Assembly: GCA_001632425.1 (NCBI GenBank)
Contig: KV425566.1
Location: 372,001-436,000, forward strand
DNA from: Neolentinus lepideus HHB14362 ss-1
Taxonomy: Eukaryota > Basidiomycota > Agaricomycetes > Gloeophyllales > Gloeophyllaceae
Length of the DNA stretch: 64,000 bases
Direction: 5' to 3'
Shown: positions 24,001 through 33,507 of the stretch, piece by piece
How the letters are laid out: every line of letters begins with the position of its first letter
Numbering within the stretch: position 1 is the first letter of the stretch
Made by a program: the position numbers and the translations under genes
The notes under the pieces: generated by a model
The model's input: only the letters and a program-made list of their open reading frames with translations
Database searches by the model: none
What the model was told of the DNA's origin: nothing

Positions 24001-24698
24001 TCATCTACGACCTCGCGACTAAACAGACGGAGGCGTATGTTTCTCTTCGGGGTCGAAAACAGGACTCTGAACTGACCGTGGTTGAATGCAGATCTATCCG
24101 TCTGGATGGTGAGACCACAAGTGTGAAGATCTCCCCGGATTCACAGTATGCGCTGATCAACCAAGCCCCCGACGTATGTTTCCTTTTCTGAATGATGATA
24201 TTTCCGCTCATCATCGTCCTCTAGGAAATCCACCTATGGGATTTATCGACGTGCCGTGTTGTCCGTAGGTTCACAGGTCAGCACCAAGGGCGTCACGTCA
24301 TCCGTAGTTGCTTCGGGGGCGTAGACAGCAACTTCATCGTAAGCGGCAGTGAAGGTATGTTCCTGAAATTCAATGCATCTACCTTCTCTTAACCTAGCCT
24401 CAAAGATGGGAACGTGTATATCTGGCATCGTGATAGCGGTACCCTACTCGAGGTGTTGCCAGGACATGGCGCAGGCAGCGTAAACTCCGTGTCATGGAAT
24501 CCCAAGATTGAGCGTCTGTTTGCGTCTTGCTCGGACGATCATACCATCCGGATATGGGAAGCGCTCGAGACCTCTGAGCGTCTTTCCTCAACAGAAGAGG
24601 AGCCTGAAGGTGAAAGCAACAAGGGCAAGGGTAAGAGTAGAGACACCCTTGACGGACATTTGGATAATGGAAGCGGAGGCGTGGACGGTGCATTCTGA
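21067..24698 (+). CDS. GID7: CTLH/WD40 protein, Gid7/WDR26-like GID E3 ligase subunit
   Basis: Gid7/WDR26 is the substrate-organising WD40 subunit of the GID/CTLH ubiquitin ligase, which in yeast degrades gluconeogenic enzymes. The conserved part begins at [17 protein letters not shown] (about 22140) and continues with the CTLH helices: [39 protein letters not shown] and [11 protein letters not shown]. Seven WD40 blades follow, for example [50 protein letters not shown] and a last blade at [14 protein letters not shown]. The protein ends GGVDGAF at 24698. At least nine introns interrupt it. The 5' end is uncertain. The frame is open and Ser/Glu-rich back to about 21360, without an in-frame ATG before 21804. 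An exon at 21067-21217 ([12 protein letters not shown]) joins it in phase via a GTAAGC donor, so I favour that start. Confidence 0.85.
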
Positions 24699-25201
24699 TT
24701 ATGATCTGTCATGACTGCAAGCTGTAACAGTCGCATGAAAGCCTAAGTCTCATTCATCCTATCATGTTTTACCATATAATGAGCGTTTTGCATGCTTGCA
24801 TGGTTGTAGCACATTCCTTTTGCTGAAGTCGATTATATTGCATTTCCATTCATCGCTCGCTCATATCTTCACGCACTTTGATTTACAACAGCATAGAACT
24901 CCTTGTTACAGTAATATTCAATATATGGAAGCACAGCATAATTTAATCCTACGGCAAGTGCAGCGAAGGGTCCTTTCCCCGTGGTGGTAAGATGCGGAGT
25001 GACGAATATATAACTAAAAGTGTGCCAAATCTACCTGCCAAGGAGTCGGCTAATAACAGAACCTACAATTGTGTGCTTCACGCGAGCCTAACGTACAACA
25101 GAGCCTGGGACTGTTTCCCAGACTATTGAGAGCAGTACATCGTCCTAAATAAGATTACGCAGTATGCTAAAACGAGATGCAAAGGAACGTGTATACCTCA
25201 T
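24699..25201. other. Intergenic between convergent genes
   Basis: This region lies between the stop codons of GID7 and elongin A and presumably holds both 3' UTRs. No coding exon was seen. Confidence 0.4.
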
Positions 25202-26437
25202 CTATTTATTAATTGGAGTTGTCATTGGTTGACGAGGCAACTGCGAATGCTGTCGGTGTTTGGGCATGAAGAGGTTCGACATAGGGTCCTTCTTGCTCGT
25301 AGGTTTGACAGTACGAGCGGTTTCGGTGCGTGCCGGCAGAGAGGACGACGTGGGAGGCGGGGACGTCGGTACAGACGGATGAGACACTGGCGCAGAATTT
25401 GTAGGAGAGATACCAGTCGCGGGCACTGAAGAGGTTGAAGGCCTGCGCACAACGGTCACTGTGATGCGGGGGGTCCCGGACGTAGACGTGGGGGCGGGCA
25501 AAAGGCTGCTTCTGGACGGAGTCGGTAGGACTCGGTACGTCTTCGCTGAAGGCATTGGGGGTAGCATAGGGGGACCGTACATACTCTTCTGTATACGAGA
25601 TGCGGATGATTTGGTCTTCTGGAACAAGGTCTTGGGTTGTGACGGTCCCCCTAAATGGCAAGAAGTATCATTAGCCTGTGTGACTGGAGGATTCGAACTC
25701 ATAGCCTACATGTACGAGTCCGCTTGCTTGGGGGAAGCCTGTCTGTTATTTTAATTCGACTTTCTTTCTTGCGTTCCTCAGCTTGCTGCCGTTGGCTGCG
25801 TATTCGGGAACCTACTTCCTCTAACCGTTTGGCTTGTTCCTCTTCTAAAAGCTGTACATACATGCACACGTCAGAAGTAAGAAGCACAAATCAATCACAT
25901 CGTCCGCATACAAAGAACTGATCCCGCCACGAATCGGGTTCTTCGTCTGTATATCGTTCGACACATTGACCATTGTGCTTACGGAAACAAAGCTGTCTCC
26001 AAATGTCTAACGGCCGCTTTAGCATGTGTTGGCGTAATCATCTTGGTACTACGTACCTGATGTCTCGTCCTGGATGTGCTGGAAGAGCAGAGCACTTAAT
26101 TTAAGAAGTAATAAGAAAGATGACGCAACAGACCGGGGAGGCTTCTTCAAGTCTGACCAGGGTTTCTGGTGTGCAACCCCCTAGAATAGGCTTGATAAGA
26201 TCATAACGCAGATCGCCCAGGGTGCTTATGGCTGGACAAACACTGTCTTCAGTGGCATTCCTGTATTTGAGTGGGTAAGAGCGTACAGTCCACGTGGTTA
26301 GAAGCAACTGATGATAGCCGCAATGAGTATGAGCTGGGACTCCGTATATAATGCGAACACTAGCCCGCACCTCGCTGACAGTAGTGGACGAGGCTGAGGA
26401 TGCGTCTGCAAGGCTGCTGGTCGTTGTCGGACAACAT
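25202..26437 (-). CDS. Elongin-A-like protein
   Basis: Elongin A stimulates RNA polymerase II elongation and, with elongin BC and a cullin, ubiquitinates stalled polymerase. The start is MLSDNDQQPCRRILSLVHYC at 26437. Splicing then gives AISTLGDLRYDLIKPILGGC, which together with TPETLVRLEEASP matches the elongin-A N-terminal BC-box/F-box-like region. Next come a WRQLCF block, DEEPDSWRDQFF, and the diagnostic LLEEEQAKRLEEVGSRIRSQ coiled segment with KITDRLPPSKR. The C-terminal exon (25202 to about 25650) has KTLFQKTKSSASRIQKSM, PSAKTYRVLP and a Ser/Thr/Pro-rich tail ending TPINK. About 330 residues and five exons are predicted; the first intron is relatively long (about 160 nt). Confidence 0.8.
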
Positions 26438-26552
26438 AACGGAGAGGAGGATAGAGTGTGCAGATGGACAGAATGAGAGTAGGGTTTATATAGATTGCCA
26501 CATCCCAATCACTGGCTTCCTTTTCTCACGGCACTCGATCTTAGCATACTAT

Positions 26553-26994
26553 TTATGGTAGTCTACGAGGTTTGGCGATCGGGCACCGGCCGCGAGGCAC
26601 CACCGCCTGCAGGACAATGGTCGAGCTGATGAACTGATACGTGTAATATAGGAAAATGTAGAACGCGATAGCACCTGGGCTCGGGTCAACGAGCCGTAGC
26701 TGTAGGCGCTAGGGGAGATTGCGGGGTCCACAATTCCTGGAGACGTTTATATTTAGGAAATCCCCATGAGGGAACTCACACATACTTTCAAGTCAATGCG
26801 ACCATAATGAGATCGCAGAGCTGAAAGGCAGTCATCACCGAGAGAATACTGTGGCGATGTTTGCCGACGGGTGGAGGACGACGGCACAGCCTCGAGCCTG
26901 GCAAGAACAATGGATAAATTATAAGCACACTGAAGGACACCATCGCGAACCTATGAATACAGCATTATTACTGATACAGCAACGAGATAGACAT
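26553..26994 (-). CDS. Candidate small membrane protein, 93 aa, three exons (unrecognised family)
   Basis: I do not recognise the family. Three exons fit in phase: 26994-26972 (MSISLLY plus two bases), 26897-26786 and 26699-26553. They are joined by GT..AG introns of 74 and 86 nt. The product has a short helix (YQLEAV), a polar middle (GDDCLSALRSHYGRIDLK), then LRLVDPSPG and one strongly hydrophobic segment (AIAFYIFLYYTYQFISSTIV), followed by a basic end (VPRGRC...KPRRLP). This suggests a single-pass membrane protein with a positive flank after the membrane span. It starts only 20 bp after the Cwf18 stop and ends 116 bp before the elongin A start, all on the same strand. No single exon looks impressive alone; support comes from the matching phases and the hydrophobic segment. 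An alternative frame is also partly open in exon 2. Confidence 0.5.
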
Positions 26995-27013
26995 GGATGT
27001 AGATGGAAAGTAA

Positions 27014-27658
27014 TCATTCTTCGTCAGAGTTGGGCTCTTCCATATCTTCTTTTTCTTGCGCTCGCATGGCACCGACAAGGTCGTCTGATTGTCCCCTCTG
27101 TGCAGCCAGCCGCTGCCCTGAGTCCGGTATTATTTGAGTAAGTGTCTTCCTCGGGCAGAAGTGCAAGTTACGTACGGATGAGCGTATGTATCGCCCTCTG
27201 CGTTTGCCTCTCCAATTTGGCCATCTTCTTCTCCATCTCGCGTTTCAAGTCCCAGTTCGGTCGTTTTGGTGCAATGTTGAATAGATCCTTACACACAAAG
27301 ACATATGTGAGTCAATGTCTTGAAGTGATTCCGGGACAAACACACAAGTTCCTGTGCTCTTCGTTCTTCGTCTTCGGCGATGATACGGTCTGCCAACCCG
27401 CCAACCGCCTTCTCGACCGTGTCTTCCATCTCCACATCCTGAATATGTTTCTTCAAGGTGCGTGTCTCAGGATCAAAGTTTCTGGTCCTTATGAGTGCTT
27501 CCTCACTAAGACAACAAGAAATTCATGTCAGTGCAAGCGGATTTCATCCGAGGTTCACAAAGAACTACGCACTTCTCATCAGCCACTTCACCAGCTCTTC
27601 GTTTTCGTAAAGCTATTAGTCGGGCCTTCCTCGATTCAGACACTTCGGCGAGGGACAT
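27014..27658 (-). CDS. cwf18: Pre-mRNA splicing factor Cwf18/CCDC12
   Basis: CCDC12/Cwf18 is a small spliceosomal protein associated with the activated NineTeen/Prp19 complex. The start at 27658 gives MSLAEVSESRKARLIALRKR. The central motif PETRTLKKHIQDVEMEDTVE and the highly diagnostic LFNIAPKRPNWDLKREMEKK block with KLERQTQRAIHTLI follow, then an Arg/Gln-rich segment and an acidic tail EEPNSDEE before TGA at 27014. Four exons are predicted, with introns near 27510-27570, 27283-27343 and 27135-27180. Length (about 165 residues) and motif order fit the family well. Confidence 0.9.
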
Positions 27659-27767
27659 TGTGAACTGCGCCAAGGTCTGACTTGTCACTTGACCTTCGCT
27701 GGCTCAACTACATCGGACGTGACAAATAACGGCCACGTGATCAGTGACGACAGTGTGACAACACGAT

Positions 27768-30700
27768 ACTGTGGCGGGTCAGGAACTCGGACACACTGTC
27801 TACTCGGACACAGGGCCCCTCCCTCACCCTCTGTCCACTTCAGACTTAGTATATAGTATCCATTGCACTCGTATAGAATAGATGATCTACTGTTCAAAAC
27901 TTGGGGACCATAGTGTCCCTGAATCGTGAGATATGATTCCCGGAATGGGAGAGATTTCGGCAACTCCCCCCAAAATGGCTATGCACGCTGTATATGTCCG
28001 TCTTAGACATGCTCTCCAGCACGCAATACAGACACTCTCCCTTTGCAACTTTCCATGGGGCTTTGGCTGATATACTTCTGTGTGATGCAATTTCATTGCA
28101 ACACTGCTTACTTGATTTGACTGTCTGAGGGAGCTCGTATCCTTGTTCATCCTCATGTAAAACACTGCAGATTTGATCGTGTCTCGTGGTTGCAGGACAA
28201 GACCTTGTCATGTTTTCTGTAGTGGCAATGATTGTGAATACCTTTGCCTGTTATTTGATCACTCCAACACAATTTCGCTGATTTTATCCGTGTGTACAGC
28301 ATCACTATACTCAATATCAGCGGTTTTCGAACAGGTCAGATTGCAAAAAGGACAACTCCGGCGATTCATGCGACACTTATGCGGATGCCTCGGGATTCAG
28401 TAGGGAGACATGTGAGGATTATGGGGATGTGGTTTTCAACAAGACCAGAGCAGTTTCGGGTTAGTGGTGGGCAATATCGCAGGGGATGTTTTGTGAAATA
28501 TCACAAGGTCAGTCTGCCGGCCGCTTATCGTCATGAAACTGCCCGATTCTATCTTCTATCATCAGATACGCATGCAGTAAGGTATGCCAAGGGATCGGGA
28601 GATGATATTGCGCAGCAGACACTTGTACGTACCATTTGTACAGCCTACAGCTGCGAAATCCAAAATACATCATTCCGCACCACCCCGACTTTGTCCATCT
28701 GTCAAACATGTCTTCGTATGATGATCAACTGGGCCTGCTTCCCTCTGTTGACTCTGCTAACTATGAGGAACGTCTCTGTCTGGCTGTCGAGGCAATACAT
28801 CGGTCTGGCCTAAATCTGAAGGGTCAGCCGAATCTGTCCATTCGTGAGGCAGCTAAGGGATTTGAAGTCTCGAAGAGTACCCTCTCTGACAGGTATAAGG
28901 GTAAAGTGAATAGGGTCAAGGCTCACGAGTCACAGCAGAATCTGTCCAGTGCAGAGGAGCTCATCCTCGTCGAGTGGATCAAAGTGATGGCCCGGCGTGG
29001 GCTGCCCATGTCCGCATCAATGATTATTGACTGTGCTATGGACATCAGTAAAAAGCCTATCGGATAAACCTGGGTCAAGAGATTTCGGAAACGGCACCCT
29101 GACCTCAAGGTCCGCTGGACGACAAGCTTGGAGCAGTGCCGTGCTCGTGCCCTGAACCCCAATACTGTTCATGATTATTTCAAGACTCTTGATGGTGTTA
29201 TTCAGAAATATGACATCATTCCTGAGAACTCTTGGAACATGGACGAGAAAGGGGTGCAGTTAGGTATTGGGCAGCGCATTGCAGCATTTGTGGATCGTGA
29301 TGCAACATCGGTCTACCAGGTCGAGAATGGAAATCGAGAGCTTGTCACGATCATTGAGGCAATTTGTGCTGATGGGACAGCTCTCCACCCTTCGGTAATA
29401 TATCAAGGTAAGCGCAGGGACTTGGAGTGGGCACGTAATAATCCTTGCAAAGCAAGGTGAGTATCTCCTATACACTTGTCATCTCACTGCTGAGTATCTT
29501 ATATAATCCTCTAGCCTGTCATTCTCGCCAAAAGGGTGGACTGACCAGGATCTTGGCTTGAAGTGGCTCCAGCAGGATTTTGAGCCTGCAACAGCAGCCA
29601 AGAACCCGACTGCTGGCTATCGCTTGCTGATCTTGGATGGCCACAACTCGCACTGCACATACAAGTTCTGCAAGTTTGCCGCTGATCACAAGATTATCAT
29701 AGTCTGCTTGCCATCACATACCACGCATGTTCTACAGCCCTGTGATGTAGGCGTATTCGGTCCACTTGCTCGATGCTGGAAGGCCGAAGTCAACGCTACT
29801 TCTGCCCAGTTGATCACAATAAACAAGCATAACATGCTTGAATATTATGACAGGGCAAGGAGAAGGGCTTTCAAGCCATCGACAATTTGTTCTGCATTTG
29901 CAAAGACTGGCATCTATCCATTCAACCCAGATGTCATCCCTGTCACAGCCTTTGATCCATCTCTACTTACGACTACGAAAGCCGCATTACCTCTCGGACC
30001 AGTCCGACCTGCATGGTTATCTGTAACTGGTATGTCTATTGGAATTTGCTCTCTACCTATAACTGTACCAATCATTATTCACATAGATACCACTATCAAC
30101 ACCCCTGTCAATACCAGTACAGAACCTGCAGAGTCCTCTCGCAAACTCGAGATCAGTGCCACCACCATAAATGCACCACATGATGGTGCACCCGCTGACC
30201 CTTACCCTTGCATCAATACCATTCACGCACCCCCCAAGCCTATCATGCTTCCAATACCCCCTCGGCTCCCATACTATGCCTCCCGAGACCAACTTCGAGA
30301 CCAGGTTCTAGACTTGACTGAAGTAATCAAGGTTGCATACTTCCAGGCTGAAGCAGATCACGCACGGATGGTGCTGATGGAGAGAGAGAATGGACGCCTT
30401 CGACAGCGTGCCTTTCAGAAGGAGAAAAAGAAGCCAAAGCGCTTCGATACATCAGGTGCAAGACACATGACATGCGACGAAGCTCTGGATGAGCTCGCTA
30501 AGATCCAATGGGAGCTTTCAATGAAAGATGTCTTTAAAGAGGCAGGCCCCGAGTTCCGAGCACGGAAAGCAAAGATCGAGGCATACAAGAAGACTTTAGC
30601 AGCGGAGGCAGCGGCAGCTGAGCGAGTGCAAAAAGCAGCCAAAAAAGAAGTCCAGCGTGCAGCGGCTGAAGCAGAGAAGGAGCACCAGAAGCAGGAGAAG

Positions 30701-31488
30701 GCACGTGAACGAGAGGAGAAGCGTAAGGAGAAAGAACGGGCTGCTGAGGAGCGGCGGCAGGAACAAGCTCGGTCAAAGGCACAGAAAGCCAAACAGAGGA
30801 GGATGCAGAAAGCCAATGGTGCTGCAAGAAAGGCTGCTGCTGCTTCACAACGTTCTGCTGGAAGGTGCAGGAAAGCGGGGACAGAAATGGAGACTGTCGC
30901 TGAGGAAGAACCGGATGTAGTAGTCAAGCCAGTCACGGTGAGAAGACCCGTTCCTCGACCACGTTACAAGGGTGCCCAAGGGCCAGTAATCAACAAACAA
31001 CATCCTCCGAAGCATAATAGCCATAGTGGCATTGAAACCGTACCAGGAAATCACGGCGATGAAGAGCATGACATACCAAATATGTCCGATAATCAGGCCT
31101 ATGCTGCACTGGCTCCACAACCCTCTGCCCCTCTCTGCCTCCAACAGCTCGTAGTAGATTGTGATGAAGAGGGTCTGGGCAATGAAAATGGTGAGTTTCC
31201 ACTTGTGCTAATGTCGGAATGGTCAGTCCTGATTGGAATGGCACTAGGTAATAACAACAAACCTCTGGGAACAGTTTCCGTGCCTCTCCGTAGGAGCTCA
31301 AGGCTGCAGAAGTCCTGAAAATCGTTGGCACAGTTGGAAAGAACATAGAGGGTGAGTCTCTGCATCTTGCTAGGTCACAGATGATGAAGACAACACAGCT
31401 GTACGGCGTCGAAACTCATCGTACGGGCAATGATGTCAGGTGTCGGTCGTTCTTCCCACGGTGTCCGAGTAGGTAATACCGGCCACTT
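27768..31488 (+). mobile_element. Pogo/Tigger-like Tc1-mariner transposon
   Basis: This unit of about 3.7 kb is centred on the DDE transposase at 28708-31318. Near the left end (27771-27794) GTGGCGGGTCAG leads into ACTCGGACAC. Near the right end, inverted, GTGGCCGGTATT leads into the same ACTCGGACAC (31463-31486). These are candidate terminal inverted repeats. A second ACTCGGACAC copy follows on the left at 27801. A TA precedes the left repeat, but no matching TA was found at the right, so the ends are approximate. The region between the left end and the transposase (27860-28700) holds no supported gene. Confidence 0.65.
28708..31318 (+). pseudogene. Pogo-like transposase, single in-frame stop
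   Basis: Product architecture: an N-terminal Psq-type helix-turn-helix (LSIREAAKGFEVSKSTLSDR), a CENP-B-type second HTH (EELILVEWIKVMARRGLPMS through WVKRFRKRHPDLKVRW), and a DDE_1 nuclease. The DDE residues sit in WNMDEKGVQLG, LILDGHNSHC and the HTTHVLQPCDVGVFGPL block. A long Ala/Glu/Lys/Arg coiled coil (30550-30830) and an acidic, Pro-rich C-terminus follow. A GT..AG intron at about 29457-29514 joins ARNNPCKA to SLSFSPKGW in phase. One TAA codon at about 29065-29067, directly before TWVKRFRKRHP, interrupts the otherwise open frame between the HTH and the DDE. A single base change or readthrough would explain it, so inactivation looks recent. Confidence 0.88.
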
Positions 31489-31757
31489 CGCGGGCCTCAC
31501 ACAGAAAAATATTCATAAAGTCACACATGCACCCAATAAAAATATATCTGTACATAGATCTTAGAGAGAGCTATACTGCCGAGAGTTTGAGCCCTTATAC
31601 TTGATAGTATGTCAACTACAGACAGAGGGACAACACAATTATGACAGGTTGTCCGACTACGCAGCCCTGCACAGTAAAGTGAGTCAGATCTATTTTTGTC
31701 CTGCTCGCCTGCTTGGGTACGCTTTCTTTGCATTTATTCTGCTTGGCCAAAATCGCT
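31319..31757. other. Transposon right flank and eIF2B-beta upstream region
   Basis: This holds the transposon 3' part with its inverted end near 31463-31486, then an AT-rich upstream region of the eIF2B-beta gene. No further coding sequence was seen. Confidence 0.4.
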
Positions 31758-33243
31758 ATGGGTACTGCACCAGAGATTGCCAATCAGCGGATCGTAGAAG
31801 CTCTTGTCTCTAAACTACGGAGAAGGTAAATAACTATTTAATTTTGTGAACTCTTGCATGCACTTATGATCTATGGTCTCACAGGCAGGTAGTAGGATCA
31901 CGGCAAACTGCAATAGAAACTGTCCTTGTTCTACGCCAAGTCATCTCAAAAGCTCGATTCTCCAACATCGAGCACCTGATCCAAATTATTAAAGCGGTGG
32001 GACGGAGGTTAGTGCAGGCGCAGCCAAAAGGTGCCTATTCTTTCTACATGTATTCTTTTTGTACATTCGATAGGTCTATTAAACGTATCTGTTTTCTATG
32101 CTATTTCAATCTAAAGAACACACTGTCGGGAATACTGTCCGCAAAGTTCTGCACCATGTCCGGGAGGAGTACCATGCAGTGTCACGCGCGGGGCCCTCGT
32201 CAGCCCAGCCGCCGAAGAGTTCGTTCTCAATATCGAAATTCGTCTCTCAGGGTCAACCAAGGAAACAAAACCTCACCCTTCCGAAGTCCGAGGCAAGGTC
32301 GACGAGTCTAAGAGAAAATGACCCGGATGACCCGGACTCGTTTGCAAAGGGGTTGAAACCCGTTCTGATGGAGGCTATCCAGGATGTCCTCGATGAATTG
32401 GAAACAGTGTATGATAATGTATCAAAAAGTGCAAGAGATCATATCCATTCTGAGTGCGTCAATTCCCTCTGTCTCTCCGCTAGAATTCAGTCGGATGGTA
32501 TAGCGAGATCGTCTTGACCATTGGCCATTCAAAAACGGTCGAATCATTTCTAAAATCTGCCTCACACTACCGCAATTACACAGTCATCGTCGCAGAATCT
32601 GCACCTTCGTCAGTCCGCTATCGCGCCACCCATATACCTCTTCAACCTAACCATATTCATCTTTAGATTTGGCGGCCACAAAATGGCTCGCTCCCTCTCC
32701 ACCGCCGGCATCTCTACCTTTCTCGTGCCCGACTCTTCTATCTACGCCCTCATGTCCCGCGTGAACAAGTGCATCCTCGGTGCACATGCGATCCTCGCCA
32801 ACGGTGGCATGTTCGCCGTCACCGGGTCCCTTCTGGCAGTCTCTGCCGCTCAGGCGCACAGCACCCCTGTCGTCGTGTGCGCAGGGCAATTCAAGCTCAC
32901 GCCCCTATGGAATCTCTATCACGAGTACGGAGCACTTGATTTCGCGGATCCGAGTAGCGTACTCGGGTTCGAAGAGGGTTCGTTGGTTGACAAGGTCGAT
33001 GTCGTGAATCCATACTTCGATTATGTTGGCCCGGAGTTGATCAATGTATATATTACGAACGAGTAAGCTTCTCCTTGGATCCGGGGTTGGTGTGTCTGTG
33101 ACTGACATAGTTCTAGTGGCGATCACCCTCCATCCTCAGTCTACCGGTAAGATATAGTGCAACTCCCCCGATTAGAAAAGTAACATCAGTATCCAAATAG
33201 CCTCATAAAAGAAAGTTATGACGACGAGGACCATGAGCTATAA
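31758..33243 (+). CDS. GCD7: Translation initiation factor eIF2B subunit beta
   Basis: This is a regulatory subunit of the eIF2B guanine-nucleotide exchange factor that recycles eIF2-GDP and senses eIF2-alpha phosphorylation. The start at 31758 gives MGTAPEIANQRIVEALVSKL, then an intron and VVGSRQTAIETVLVLRQVIS. HTVGNTVRKVLHHVREEY, a Ser/Pro-rich insert (32200-32330) and KPVLMEAIQDVLDELETVYD follow. The C-terminal Rossmann-like eIF2B domain has IHSEIVLTIGHSKTVESFLK, MARSLSTAGISTFLVPDSS, SRVNKCILGAHAILANGGM and the family's ELINVYITN signature. The tail is KESYDDEDHEL with TAA at 33241-33243. All motifs are in order and introns are short. The upstream border lies about 270 bp from the pogo element. 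Confidence 0.93.
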
Positions 33244-33507
33244 ACGCAGACGTGCAACATGGCATGCATTCGGAGATTCGGCGACGAAGCACTACCAGGA
33301 TTTCTTTGGCTATACCTTTTGAGACCGCTAAGGGGGCTTTCTCGACAACAGGCAATCACAGCGCCTCTCCCTCTGTAGAGGTTCAATATGATCGGTACGG
33401 CGCACGTAGCCATAGAACAATCCAGACTACTTCCCGAGCATTGAATCCGTATCAGACCCTGATGTCATGTATTATATGAATGTAGCCTTGACAAGTCAAT
33501 AATAACC
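33244..33507. other. Convergent intergenic spacer
   Basis: A short spacer between the stop codons of eIF2B-beta and GUF1. Nothing is encoded in it. Confidence 0.4.

Noticed and set aside
25670..25710. GAGTTCGAATCC resembling a tRNA B box on the minus strand
   Set aside because: It lies within the elongin-A coding and intron sequence, with no A box, acceptor stem or terminator. Similar TTCGAATCC near 38260 is also coding.
28292..28813. Plus-strand open frame upstream of the transposase
   Set aside because: It overlaps the transposase start in another frame and shows no family motifs.
30415..30936. Long Ser/Ala/Cys-rich minus-strand frame
   Set aside because: It is antisense to the charged coiled coil of the transposase. 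The repetitive GCN/AAG codons leave the opposite frame open by composition.
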